From Bacteroidales bacterium (GTDB lineage: Bacteria; Bacteroidota; Bacteroidia; Bacteroidales; UBA7960), in assembly GCA_003557765.1 (NCBI GenBank), contig PWNO01000233.1, positions 1 to 26,796 of the forward strand: a stretch of DNA of 26,796 nt, read 5' to 3'. A program made the position numbers and the translations under genes. The notes beneath the pieces are model-generated. The model saw only the letters and a list, made by a program, of their open reading frames with translations, had not been told where the DNA came from and did no database searches. The stretch's first letter is position 1, and the number at the start of each line of letters is the position of its first letter. Shown here piece by piece: positions 8,941-16,693 of this stretch.

Positions 8941-8986
8941 TTGCAAATTTAACAATAAAAAGCATTTTTTTGTCTTAATTTTGCAA
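8941..8986. promoter_or_regulatory. Mirrored promoter-like elements in the divergent comF / coiled-coil gene spacer
   Basis: The divergent spacer 8841-9111 contains TTGCAAATTTAA (8941-8952) and its near-exact reverse complement TTAATTTTGCAA (8975-8986), 11 of 12 matching. The right copy holds TAATTTTG (8976-8983), a fit to the Bacteroidota -7 box TAnnTTTG on the plus strand. The left copy holds CAAATTTA (8944-8951), the same box read on the minus strand toward comF. A second plus-strand TAAATTTG sits at 8874-8881. No good -33 TTTG is present at the usual spacing, so this may equally be an operator. Confidence 0.35.
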
Positions 8987-9111
8987 AAAAACAGGTGCCG
9001 GCAACTCATCAGGGCAAGAGGCAAAGCTCACGGTGTATTTGCCGGCACGATACCAGAACACAGGGGTTCTGAGTGGTTTTGATCAATGTATTCACCTTTA
9101 ATTTTTATCAT

Positions 9112-10038
9112 ATGGACAATAATCAGGTTCAGGGCCAGCAGGGCACTGAAAAAAAACAAAAGAATGAGAAGATCATCCGCACGGCTGTTTGGGTCCTCGG
9201 AGTTCTGGTGATCATTTTTGGGGTGCTGTGGTTTACCACACACCGTTCTTTGCAGGAAGTTCGCTACGAGCGTGAAGTTATGGTGGAACGCAATTACGGC
9301 CTTCAGCTGGAGCTGGACTCCATTCTTGATGATTATCACGCTACCAGGATGGAGTATGACAGCATTCTTACAGAACAAGACAGCATCATCCAGGCCAATG
9401 CAGATGAAATACAGGACCTGATTGCCCGCCAGGCAGACTATTATCGTATCCGCAGACAGCTTTCACAGCTACAGGAGATCACTCAACAATATGTGCAGGA
9501 GATGGATAGTTTGTATGCGGAAAACAAGGTGCTCCGGGAAGAGAACGTGCAGATGCGCGAGGAGATACAACATGTTCAACGCCGCACTGCCGAGCTGGCT
9601 GAAGACAAGCAGCAGCTGGAGTCCCAGGTGGAAATGGCTTCCGGTTTGCGCGCCTACGAGATCGAAACAACCCCATTCCGCATCCGTGGCAGGGACCGGG
9701 AGACAGAGACAGACCGGGCCAGCAGGGTTGAACGGTTGCGCGTTTGTTTTGTGATTGGAGAGAATCCCATTACCCCAGCAGGAGAATACAATGCTTACAT
9801 GCGTATTGCGGACCCCTCTGGCAACATCTTAAGGCTCAGTGACGGCATGTCGCATGCGTTTATTCACCATGGGGACACCTTGCAGTTTTCTGTAAAAGAG
9901 CCGTTTACGTATAAAAACCAGGCAAAGAGGCAATGCCTTACCTGGGACCGCATAGCCGAATTTGAGCCTGGCACCTACTCCATTGCCCTGTTTACTGAAG
10001 ATTATCGCCTTGGCGAAACAGCCCTGACGTTGCGGTAG
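9112..10038 (+). CDS. Membrane-anchored coiled-coil protein of unknown function
   Basis: From ATG 9112 the product is 308 residues; a GTG at 9073 would add 13 residues and is less likely. A short basic cytoplasmic tail (KKQKNEK, about 14-20) precedes one membrane helix (about 22-42, VWVLGVLVIIFGVLWF). Residues about 45-175 are a strongly predicted coiled coil (repeating E/Q/L-rich segments such as QLQEITQQYVQEMDSLYAEN). The C-terminal 120 residues are beta-rich (RLRVCFVIGENPITPAGEYN, GTYSIALFTEDYRLGETALT) and look like a globular domain placed in the periplasm. I do not recognise a named family. Architecture suggests a scaffold or sensor spanning the periplasm. It is divergent from comF and followed by pfkA after a 214-bp gap rich in repeats. 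Confidence 0.8.
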   Translation: MDNNQVQGQQGTEKKQKNEKIIRTAVWVLGVLVIIFGVLWFTTHRSLQEVRYEREVMVERNYGLQLELDSILDDYHATRMEYDSILTEQDSIIQANADEIQDLIARQADYYRIRRQLSQLQEITQQYVQEMDSLYAENKVLREENVQMREEIQHVQRRTAELAEDKQQLESQVEMASGLRAYEIETTPFRIRGRDRETETDRASRVERLRVCFVIGENPITPAGEYNAYMRIADPSGNILRLSDGMSHAFIHHGDTLQFSVKEPFTYKNQAKRQCLTWDRIAEFEPGTYSIALFTEDYRLGETALTLR

Positions 10039-10156
10039 CCAAGCCGGCTGTGATAAAGAAACCCTTGCGGGGCTTAATCTTGGCTGATGCTTTTGTGTCG
10101 CCTTTGGCGGGGCATTGTGCCCTATAATCGAGCAGGATAAAGGCTTTTTGTTTTAA

Positions 10157-10222
10157 GCTATTGGCAAGAAGCGTCCGGGGCTTTAAAACAACCCGTTTGC
10201 TTTCTTGTTAAAAGCCAATAGC
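10157..10222. repeat. Spaced inverted repeat GCTATTGGC / GCCAATAGC upstream of pfkA
   Basis: GCTATTGGC at 10157-10165 and its exact complement GCCAATAGC at 10214-10222 flank a 48-bp spacer. The same 9-bp pair recurs at 14197-14205 and 14222-14230 with a 16-nt loop, so it is a shared intergenic element rather than chance. The spacer contains no gene. It could form a stem in the pfkA leader. Confidence 0.6.
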
Positions 10223-10227
10223 GAACA

Positions 10228-10243
10228 ATTTGACATTTAGACG
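10228..10243 (+). repeat. Two TTTnGACn octamers directly before pfkA
   Basis: ATTTGACA (10228-10235) and TTTAGACG (10236-10243) are tandem 8-nt units, followed by a T-run and the pfkA ATG at 10253. Similar units occur before the TIGR01777 gene (18408-18447), tolC (minus strand) and the last gene of the window. Their position next to start codons suggests a leader or translation element, or a spreading simple repeat. Confidence 0.6.
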
Positions 10244-10252
10244 TTTTTTGAT

Positions 10253-11362
10253 ATGAAGGATTCAATGAGAAAAAGAGTGTTAATCGCCACCGGCGGTGGT
10301 GATTGCCCCGGACTGAACGCCGTGATACGCGCCGTTGTGATGCGCGCCTCTCAGGAGCGTGACTGGGAAGTCGTAGGCAGTATCAATGCTTTCGACGGGG
10401 TGTTGAACGAACCCAATGAAATAGTCATCCTCGACGAAAAAGAGGTCGCCGGTGTGCATATACGCGGAGGTACGATTATTGGTACCACCAACAAAGGTGG
10501 CCCTTTCGCCTGGCCCATCAAAAACAAGGATGGGTCCTGGGGGTCAGCAGATCGCTCAGACGAAATGATGCGCCGGTTGCAGTATCTTGGCGTGGACGCC
10601 GTGATCAACATTGGTGGTGATGGCTCGCAGCAAATCTCTCAGAAACTGTTTGAAAAAGGCTGCAACATCATCGGGGTGCCGAAAACCATTGACAATGACC
10701 TGTCGGCCACGGATTTTACCTTCGGGTTCCAGACGGCCGTACAGGAGGCCACGACGGCAGTAGACAAGCTGGTGACCACCGCGGCCAGTCACAACAGGGT
10801 GTTCGTACTGGAGGTCATGGGCCGTTATGCCGGCTGGATCGCCCTGCATTCTGCCGTGGCTGGCGGTGCCGACGTATGCCTGATCCCCGAGATCCCGTAT
10901 GACCTCGAAGCGGTAAAGGAAAAGGTCTATTCACGCTTTAACCGGGGTCGCGGATATGCTATCATTGTGATTGCAGAGGGCGCCAAGCCCAAGGATGGCG
11001 AACTCCACTACCAGGAGAGTGAGGAGGTCGGCTACCATAAGGTGCGCCTTGGCGGCGTAGCTTCCAAGCTCATCGCGGAGCTGAAGAACGCCGGCCTCGA
11101 GACCGATATGCGAGAAACCGTTTTAGGTCACCTCCAGCGTGGGGGCACCCCCATTGCGTACGACAGGATCCTGGCCACCCAGTTTGGCGTTGAAGCTTTC
11201 GAGATGGTCCTCCGGGAAGAGTTTGGAAAAATGGTTGCCTATCGACACCCTGATATCGTCAGCGTACCATTCAGCGAAGCCATCAGCCAATATAATTTCG
11301 TGAACCCCGATTCTGATCTGATCAAGTCGGCCCGGGGTGTGGGCATCTGCATGGGCGACTAA
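10253..11362 (+). CDS. pfkA: 6-phosphofructokinase (group III type)
   Basis: The 369-residue product phosphorylates fructose 6-phosphate in the committed step of glycolysis. Motifs: nucleotide loop GGGDCPGLNAVIR (14-26), GGDGS (121-125), catalytic PKTIDND (143-149, with D147 as the catalytic base), substrate segment MGRYAGWIALHSAVAGGAD, and LGHLQRGG near the end. The residue matching E. coli Gly104 is Gly124 and that matching Gly124 is Lys144. In this family Gly at the first site goes with ATP use and Asp with pyrophosphate use, so ATP dependence is predicted, with Lys typical of group III enzymes. The start could be ATG 10253 or the nearby in-frame ATG 10265. The leader carries tandem TTTnGACn octamers and an inverted repeat. 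Isolated gene: priA follows after 159 bp. Confidence 0.96.
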   Translation: MKDSMRKRVLIATGGGDCPGLNAVIRAVVMRASQERDWEVVGSINAFDGVLNEPNEIVILDEKEVAGVHIRGGTIIGTTNKGGPFAWPIKNKDGSWGSADRSDEMMRRLQYLGVDAVINIGGDGSQQISQKLFEKGCNIIGVPKTIDNDLSATDFTFGFQTAVQEATTAVDKLVTTAASHNRVFVLEVMGRYAGWIALHSAVAGGADVCLIPEIPYDLEAVKEKVYSRFNRGRGYAIIVIAEGAKPKDGELHYQESEEVGYHKVRLGGVASKLIAELKNAGLETDMRETVLGHLQRGGTPIAYDRILATQFGVEAFEMVLREEFGKMVAYRHPDIVSVPFSEAISQYNFVNPDSDLIKSARGVGICMGD

Positions 11363-11521
11363 CAACACTGCCACCCTTTCCGGCGCTCCCAAACGGCTTT
11401 TCACCCACCTGGGAGAACGCCTGATTCGCAGCCCCTGAACCCGGACACAGATCAATGACAGGCGGATGCCTCCCCCGTTGGCGGCATTCTTGCATTCACT
11501 CACCATAAAAGCGGGTTTTTT

Positions 11522-14014
11522 GTGTCAACACGCCGTACACGATATGCGGATGTTCTGCTGCCTTTGCCGCTGAAGGGCTGCTTTACCTATCGCGTGCCCT
11601 TTGACCTGAATGACAGGATCCGGCCAGGCCAGCGGGCTGTTGTGCCTTTTGGGCGTAACAAGGTGTATGCTGCCCTCGTCCGCCGGGTACACGAAGACCC
11701 GCCGGGATCTGTCCGCACCAAATACATCCACCACCTGCTCGATGATGCACCGGTCGTCACGGAGCAACAGTTTGCCTTTTGGGATTGGGTTGCAGAATAC
11801 TATATGTGTGCGGCCGGGGATGTGATGTCTGCTGCATTGCCTCCTGCGATGAAACTGGCCGGAGAAACACGCATCACCCTCAATCCGGCGGCAAGTCCAG
11901 CGTTACACTCCCTCAACGAAAAGGAGCAGGCCCTGATGGAAGCTCTCGCCCAAAAGGGGCAGATCTCCCTTTCGGAAGCCGCCAAAACAGCTTCATTGCC
12001 CAAGGTGCTCCCCCTCATCAAAGCGATGATGGAAAAAGGGCTGATCATCACCAAAGAAGAGCTGGAAAATCCCTGGCGCCCGCGGCTGGTAAAACACGCC
12101 CGCATGACTAAAGCCTGGGCAAGCGAGCCTAAAATAAAAGCGCTCTTCGATAACGCGGAGCAAAAGGCCCCGCGACAGCTTGAGGTGTTGATGCGTTACA
12201 TCAGCCAGGCTAAAAATCTTGCACAACGGCCAGAAGTCAACCAGCAAGCCCTCACCAGCAAGGTAAAGGGTGGACATGCCGCCCTGCAGGCGCTGGTCAA
12301 AAAAGGGGTTTTCGACATCACCGAAAAGGAGCTCAGTTATTTTGACCACCTGCATGCGCAGGACAAGGACGTCACCCTGAACACACACCAGGAGAAAGCC
12401 CTTGCTGATATAAAGCAGGGCTTTCAGGATAAGCAGGTGGTGCTGTTGCACGGGGTTACCTCAAGTGGGAAAACAGCACTTTACATCAAGCTGATACGGG
12501 AAACCCTGGCGCGGGGCGAACAGGTGCTTTACCTGCTTCCTGAGATTGCCCTGACCACTCAGATCATCCGCAAGCTGCAGCACCAGTTCGGTGCCCGTGC
12601 CGGCATCTACCACTCCCGGTTCAACCCCATGGAGCGCATAGAGGTCTGGAACAATCTCTTGCAGGGAGGCATCCAAAGTGGCGGCGAACACATTCGTTAT
12701 GATCTCGTCCTGGGGCCTCGTTCCGCGGTGTTTTTACCGTTCAGCAAGCTAGGATTGATCATCGTGGATGAAGAACACGAGACGGGGTATAAACAGCACG
12801 ACCCTGCCCCCCGTTATCACGCGCGTGATGCGGCCATTTACCTGGCCTCGATGCACGGTGCCAGCGTCTTGCTGGGGTCTGCCACCCCTTCGCTGGAGGT
12901 GTTCTCCAGCGCCCAAAGCGGCAAATTCGGATATGCCAGGATCGATAAGAGGCATGGTGACATCATGATGCCCGAAGTTCATGTCGTCAACTTGCGACAC
13001 GACAAGCGAGGCAAGGCGATGAAGTCCCATTTTTCACACCTGTTGTTCAAAAGCATGGAAGAGGCGCTGCAGGAAGGCGAACAGGTGATCCTGTTTCAAA
13101 ACCGGCGCGGGTTTTCACCGCGGCTGGAATGCAATGTGTGCCAGTGGCTTCCGGAGTGCCACCAGTGCGATGTCACGCTGGTGTATCACAAAAAGATCAA
13201 CAGGCTCAAGTGCCACTATTGCGGACATACCACAGCCCCTCCGGCCACCTGCCCGTTGTGCACTTCACCTGCCATTAAAATGATCGGCTTTGGCACAGAA
13301 AAGATCGAAGAGGAGCTGCCCCTGTTCTTTCCTGAATCCACTATCGCCAGGATGGACCTCGACACCACACGGTCCAAACATGCCTATCGCCGGATCATAG
13401 AAGACTTTGAGGCGGGCCGTACCGACATCCTGGTAGGCACACAGATGGTTAGCAAGGGACTGGACTTCAAGAATGTGGGGGTAGTTGGCATCCTGAACGC
13501 CGATAACATGCTTAACTTCCCGGATTTTCGATCCCACGAAAGGGCTTTTCAGCTGATGGCCCAGGTGAGTGGCCGTGCAGGAAGGCATAAGAAACGGGGC
13601 AAGGTCATCATCCAGACGCACAACCCTGGCCATCCCATCATCAAACAAGTGCAGGAAAACGACTATGCCGGCATGTACCGGCAGCAGATCGCTGAGCGGA
13701 AGGAGTTTGACTACCCCCCTTACACCCGTCTCATCAAGATCAGCCTTATGCATACCCGCGAAGACTACCTGGACGATGCGGCCAGGGAGCTCACCGCACG
13801 TTTCAACAAGGCCTTTGCCGGAAAGGTCCTTGGACCGGAGTATCCCTTGGTGTCCCGGGTGCGCAACCAGTACATCAAGAATACGCTGATCAAGCTCCAC
13901 CGCAGTCCCTCGTTGGCTTCCCAAAAAACAAAAATCCGTGAACTCGCAGATGGCTTTCAGGAAGAAAGCAAATGGAAAGCCATCAAGGTGGTGTTTCACG
14001 TGGACCCCTTGTAG
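11522..14014 (+). CDS. priA: Primosomal protein N' (replication restart helicase PriA)
   Basis: The 830-residue product restarts stalled replication forks by 3'-5' unwinding and loading of the replicative helicase. The N-terminal 3'-DNA-binding domain (YADVLLPLPLKGCFTYRVP) is followed by a winged-helix part, Walker A GVTSSGKT (311-318), DEEH box (416-419), and the eight-cysteine zinc region C537, C540, C546, C549, C564, C567, C577, C580 between the two helicase lobes. The second lobe includes ILVGTQMVSKGLDF and QVSGRAGR. Length is a little above the E. coli protein (732). The start is a GTG at 11522; the canonical PriA N-terminus follows within a few residues and there is no better ATG. A T-run and AT-rich sequence precede it. 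Confidence 0.97.
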   Translation: MSTRRTRYADVLLPLPLKGCFTYRVPFDLNDRIRPGQRAVVPFGRNKVYAALVRRVHEDPPGSVRTKYIHHLLDDAPVVTEQQFAFWDWVAEYYMCAAGDVMSAALPPAMKLAGETRITLNPAASPALHSLNEKEQALMEALAQKGQISLSEAAKTASLPKVLPLIKAMMEKGLIITKEELENPWRPRLVKHARMTKAWASEPKIKALFDNAEQKAPRQLEVLMRYISQAKNLAQRPEVNQQALTSKVKGGHAALQALVKKGVFDITEKELSYFDHLHAQDKDVTLNTHQEKALADIKQGFQDKQVVLLHGVTSSGKTALYIKLIRETLARGEQVLYLLPEIALTTQIIRKLQHQFGARAGIYHSRFNPMERIEVWNNLLQGGIQSGGEHIRYDLVLGPRSAVFLPFSKLGLIIVDEEHETGYKQHDPAPRYHARDAAIYLASMHGASVLLGSATPSLEVFSSAQSGKFGYARIDKRHGDIMMPEVHVVNLRHDKRGKAMKSHFSHLLFKSMEEALQEGEQVILFQNRRGFSPRLECNVCQWLPECHQCDVTLVYHKKINRLKCHYCGHTTAPPATCPLCTSPAIKMIGFGTEKIEEELPLFFPESTIARMDLDTTRSKHAYRRIIEDFEAGRTDILVGTQMVSKGLDFKNVGVVGILNADNMLNFPDFRSHERAFQLMAQVSGRAGRHKKRGKVIIQTHNPGHPIIKQVQENDYAGMYRQQIAERKEFDYPPYTRLIKISLMHTREDYLDDAARELTARFNKAFAGKVLGPEYPLVSRVRNQYIKNTLIKLHRSPSLASQKTKIRELADGFQEESKWKAIKVVFHVDPL

Positions 14015-14195
14015 CGATCTGCACCCGGCAAAGAGGCTGAAGACACCCCCCTCCCGTATCAACCCGCCGGAGCCAGGAACCTACACGGGCGCGGCATCAT
14101 CCAGCCTGAATAAAAAGCATGAAACGTCCATGCCAAAGAACTGGCAAGCAGAAAGGTAATTGTTGTCACTGGGCGCTGAGACTAAGAAGGCTTTG

Positions 14196-14230
14196 GGCTA
14201 TTGGCCATTGGCTATTTGAACGCCAATAGC
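14196..14230. repeat. GGCYATT heptamer array with inverted partner between priA and divIC
   Basis: Three tandem heptamers GGCTATT, GGCCATT, GGCTATT (14196-14216) are followed after 5 nt by GCCAATAGC (14222-14230), the complement of 14197-14205. The element can fold into a hairpin and lies in the 287-bp gap between convergent priA and divIC, where it could also help end transcription. No gene is seen in 14015-14301. Confidence 0.6.
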
Positions 14231-14301
14231 TGTCCTGGTAAAAAAAGCACAAGTGTCGTGCACCCTGGAATTTGCGAAAACACAAACAGGTGATCACAGG
14301 G

Positions 14302-14595
14302 TCAAGGTTCTTCCGTGATGATGTAGACATCTTCACCTTCTTTTTTCATCAGGTATTTTTCGCGGGCATAGCGTTCGAGGGCGTCGGGGTCGTTCTTCAG
14401 CCGGTCGATGGCGAGGCTGTCGCGGCGGATCTCTTCAAGGTAAAACTCCTTTTGCCGACGAAGGTCACGGATCTCCCGCTGCTGCCGCCAGTGCTGAATG
14501 AGGCTGTAGTTGTCGAAAAACAGCAGCCATACCAGCACCACAAGGAGGGCAATCACGTATCTGTTACGCAAGAAGGAGGGAATTCCAGACCACAT
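14302..14595 (-). CDS. FtsB/DivIC-family septum formation initiator
   Basis: The 97-residue product has the DivIC/FtsB design: a short cytoplasmic N-terminus, one membrane helix (about 13-26, VIALLVVLVWLLFF) and a periplasmic coiled coil (about 30-70, QREIRDLRRQKEFYLEEI), then a conserved end with DPDALERYAREKYLMKK. In the divisome this protein bridges FtsL and FtsQ and regulates septal peptidoglycan synthesis. The AREKY-L-KKxGE stretch is characteristic. It is the last gene of the minus-strand run after tsaB (30-nt gap) and converges on priA. Length fits the family. Confidence 0.9.
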   Translation of the reverse strand: MWSGIPSFLRNRYVIALLVVLVWLLFFDNYSLIQHWRQQREIRDLRRQKEFYLEEIRRDSLAIDRLKNDPDALERYAREKYLMKKEGEDVYIITEEP

Positions 14596-14625
14596 AGGTT
14601 TCCGGCTTTTTGCAAAGGTAAGGAA

Positions 14626-15354
14626 TTATGAATAGAGCCCCTTAACCCGGGGTTTGCCCGCCACAAAGTTTTTAAGGTAAAACGGTTCGAAATAGGCCAG
14701 GTCTTCAACCTGCTGTGCAGAAAAGCGCTTTTCTGCTTCCCGCGCCATCCCGCGAACGCCGGGGTGCACGCCATCTAAATAATGCAGATTCGGGGCAATC
14801 AATACGTCGCGACATTTTGCGGCGCCATCCCCGAAATAAAAGATCTTCGCATCACGGAGGCTTTCTTCATGCAGGCTCTTTTCGTCCATCACCTCAGCCC
14901 GGGTTTCTCTCACCGGATGCAAGTCCCTGTCGAAAAGGGCATAATAGACCTCCATGCGGCGTGCGTCAATCATCGGACAAAACAGGGTTTTTCCGGATGC
15001 CGGGGGAATCACGTCAGGGGTGTTGGAAAGCTGCGTGATTCCAGTAACAGCCAGCGCCTTCATCGTATCGACGGCCAAAAGGGGGATATCCTGTCCAAAA
15101 CAGATGCCTTTGGCTACCGATACGCCAATACGAAGACCGGTATAAGACCCTGGCCCCTGGCTCACCGCTACAGCATCCAGGTCGCCGGCCCTCATTCCGG
15201 TCTCCTTTAATATTTCTTCAATAAAGACTGTTAATAATGCCGAATGCGAATAGTCGTTGCTTACATTCTCACGCAGGGCGATCACCTCACCACGATCTGC
15301 GATGCCTGCAGAGCAGGCTTTTGTAGTGGTTTCAATCAGCAGTATCCTGGCCAT
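14626..15354 (-). CDS. tsaB: tRNA threonylcarbamoyladenosine biosynthesis protein TsaB
   Basis: The 242-residue product is the non-catalytic TsaD partner needed for the t6A37 modification of ANN-decoding tRNAs. Markers are the N-terminal ASKHA-fold opening ILLIETTTKACSAGIAD, the H-S-A-L-L segment (YSHSALLTVFIEEIL) and the diagnostic AVSQGPGSYTGLRIGVSVAKG at about 62-82. The C-terminal part carries MIDARRMEVYYALFD, typical of TsaB. Length matches the family (about 230). It starts 13 nt after the efflux adaptor stop and ends 30 nt before the divIC-like gene, so it is probably co-transcribed with them. ATG 15354 leaves just MA before the first beta-strand. Confidence 0.95.
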   Translation of the reverse strand: MARILLIETTTKACSAGIADRGEVIALRENVSNDYSHSALLTVFIEEILKETGMRAGDLDAVAVSQGPGSYTGLRIGVSVAKGICFGQDIPLLAVDTMKALAVTGITQLSNTPDVIPPASGKTLFCPMIDARRMEVYYALFDRDLHPVRETRAEVMDEKSLHEESLRDAKIFYFGDGAAKCRDVLIAPNLHYLDGVHPGVRGMAREAEKRFSAQQVEDLAYFEPFYLKNFVAGKPRVKGLYS

Positions 15355-15367
15355 GAGCTACCTGCGT

Positions 15368-16672
15368 TTATTGAAACAAGTCCTGTCGGTCTACACGCTC
15401 TACCTCAAGCCCGTCTCGCAACTCTCTCGAAATCAAACGGTAGGGCCCGGTGACCACCAGTTGACCATCTTCCAGGCCTTCCCTGATCTCGATATGCCGG
15501 GTGTCCTGAATTCCTGAGCGTACTCTTTTCTGGCGCACCCTCCCATCCTCATAGAGGAAGACCACTTCCCGCTGCCGGGTCATGCTTGGTCCGTCCGCAT
15601 CACCATCTTCGTCCTGAGCCGCTCCTTCACGTGTTGTGACCGCCTGGATAGGCAAAGACAACACATCGGTAGCCCGTTCTGTCTGAATGTCAACTGTGGC
15701 AGACATTCCGGGGCGGAAAGGCGAAAGGTGCGGCCGGTCTGCACGCTGCAGGTGCATATAGGAGTCGGGCAGTATGCGAATGCGAACCTCGAAATTAGTC
15801 ACCTGGTCGTCAGACAACCTGGCGGCATCTGCCGAGTTGGCAATGGAGGTGACCACGCCCTGAAACTCTTCTCCAAAATAGGCATCCACCTGGATAAATG
15901 CGGTGTCACCTTCGTTCACACGGATGATGTCATTCTCATTCACATTCACCTTCACCTCCATCTCGTTGAGGTTGGCAATGCGGATGATCTCCGTGCCGGC
16001 ATATTGTTGGGTGCCCACAACCCGTTCACCGACCTCCGCGTCGAGACGCGACACCGTGCCGTTCATAGGAGCAAAAAGGTTGGTTTTGCTGAGGTTGTCG
16101 CGGGCTTCGCGAACCCCGGCCTCGGCGCTCATCATCTGATAGCGGGCAGCTTCCTCGCTCTGCTTGCTGGCCTCTACATCGGCTTCGGCCACCCGGTATT
16201 GGGAATAGGCGCTGTCATATTCTGATTCGGATATGGCATTTTCGTCGAAGAGCTGCTTGTTTCGCAGGTAGTTGGATCTGGCGTTGACATACTGGGCTTC
16301 GCTTTGCAGCACCCGGGCACGCGAATTAGCCAGGTTGGCCCGGGCTTGGTTGAGGCTGGCTTCTGCCCGGTCCAGCATAGATTCATAGATGTCTGGATTT
16401 ATCCGTGCCAGCAGCTGTCCCCGCTCCACGTATTCGCCTTCTTCCACGTGCAGTTCAATAATCTCTCCGGAGACATCGGGGGCCATCTTCACTTCCGTGA
16501 CGGGCCGCACCCGTCCATTGGTGGTCACAATTTCGACAATTTCGCGGCGTTCGGCGGCCTCCACGCTGACCCGATAGCTTCCCTGGTCGCCACCGCAGCG
16601 ACCAATGATGCTGATGAAGACCAGCACGCCAATAATGATCAGTGAAATTTTAAGCCATTTTCGTTTTTTCAT
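15368..16672 (-). CDS. HlyD/MacA-type efflux periplasmic adaptor
   Basis: The 434-residue product is a membrane fusion protein linking an inner membrane pump to a TolC channel. An N-terminal membrane anchor (about 8-25, ISLIIIGVLVFISIIGR) is followed by the first lipoyl half (GEIIELHVEEGEYVERGQLL, about 70-90), a long helical hairpin rich in A/R/Q (about 100-200), the second lipoyl half (LFAPMNGTVSRL, about 200), a beta-barrel domain and a membrane-proximal segment (FRPGMSATVDIQTERA). The form resembles MacA adaptors, which work with ABC pumps. The TolC gene lies 21 nt upstream on the same strand. No permease or ATPase is encoded here: tsaB follows instead. The pump partner must lie elsewhere. 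Confidence 0.92.
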   Translation of the reverse strand: MKKRKWLKISLIIIGVLVFISIIGRCGGDQGSYRVSVEAAERREIVEIVTTNGRVRPVTEVKMAPDVSGEIIELHVEEGEYVERGQLLARINPDIYESMLDRAEASLNQARANLANSRARVLQSEAQYVNARSNYLRNKQLFDENAISESEYDSAYSQYRVAEADVEASKQSEEAARYQMMSAEAGVREARDNLSKTNLFAPMNGTVSRLDAEVGERVVGTQQYAGTEIIRIANLNEMEVKVNVNENDIIRVNEGDTAFIQVDAYFGEEFQGVVTSIANSADAARLSDDQVTNFEVRIRILPDSYMHLQRADRPHLSPFRPGMSATVDIQTERATDVLSLPIQAVTTREGAAQDEDGDADGPSMTRQREVVFLYEDGRVRQKRVRSGIQDTRHIEIREGLEDGQLVVTGPYRLISRELRDGLEVERVDRQDLFQ

Positions 16673-16693
16673 GTTATGCTGGGATGTGTCTTG

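Noticed and set aside
11386..11415. CTCCCA/TGGGAG inverted repeat after pfkA
   Set aside because: Only a 6-bp stem with an 18-nt loop and no T-run; too weak to call a terminator.
13265..14062. Long minus-strand open frame opposite priA (265 codons)
   Set aside because: It is a mirror of the strongly supported priA coding frame and has no family motif of its own.
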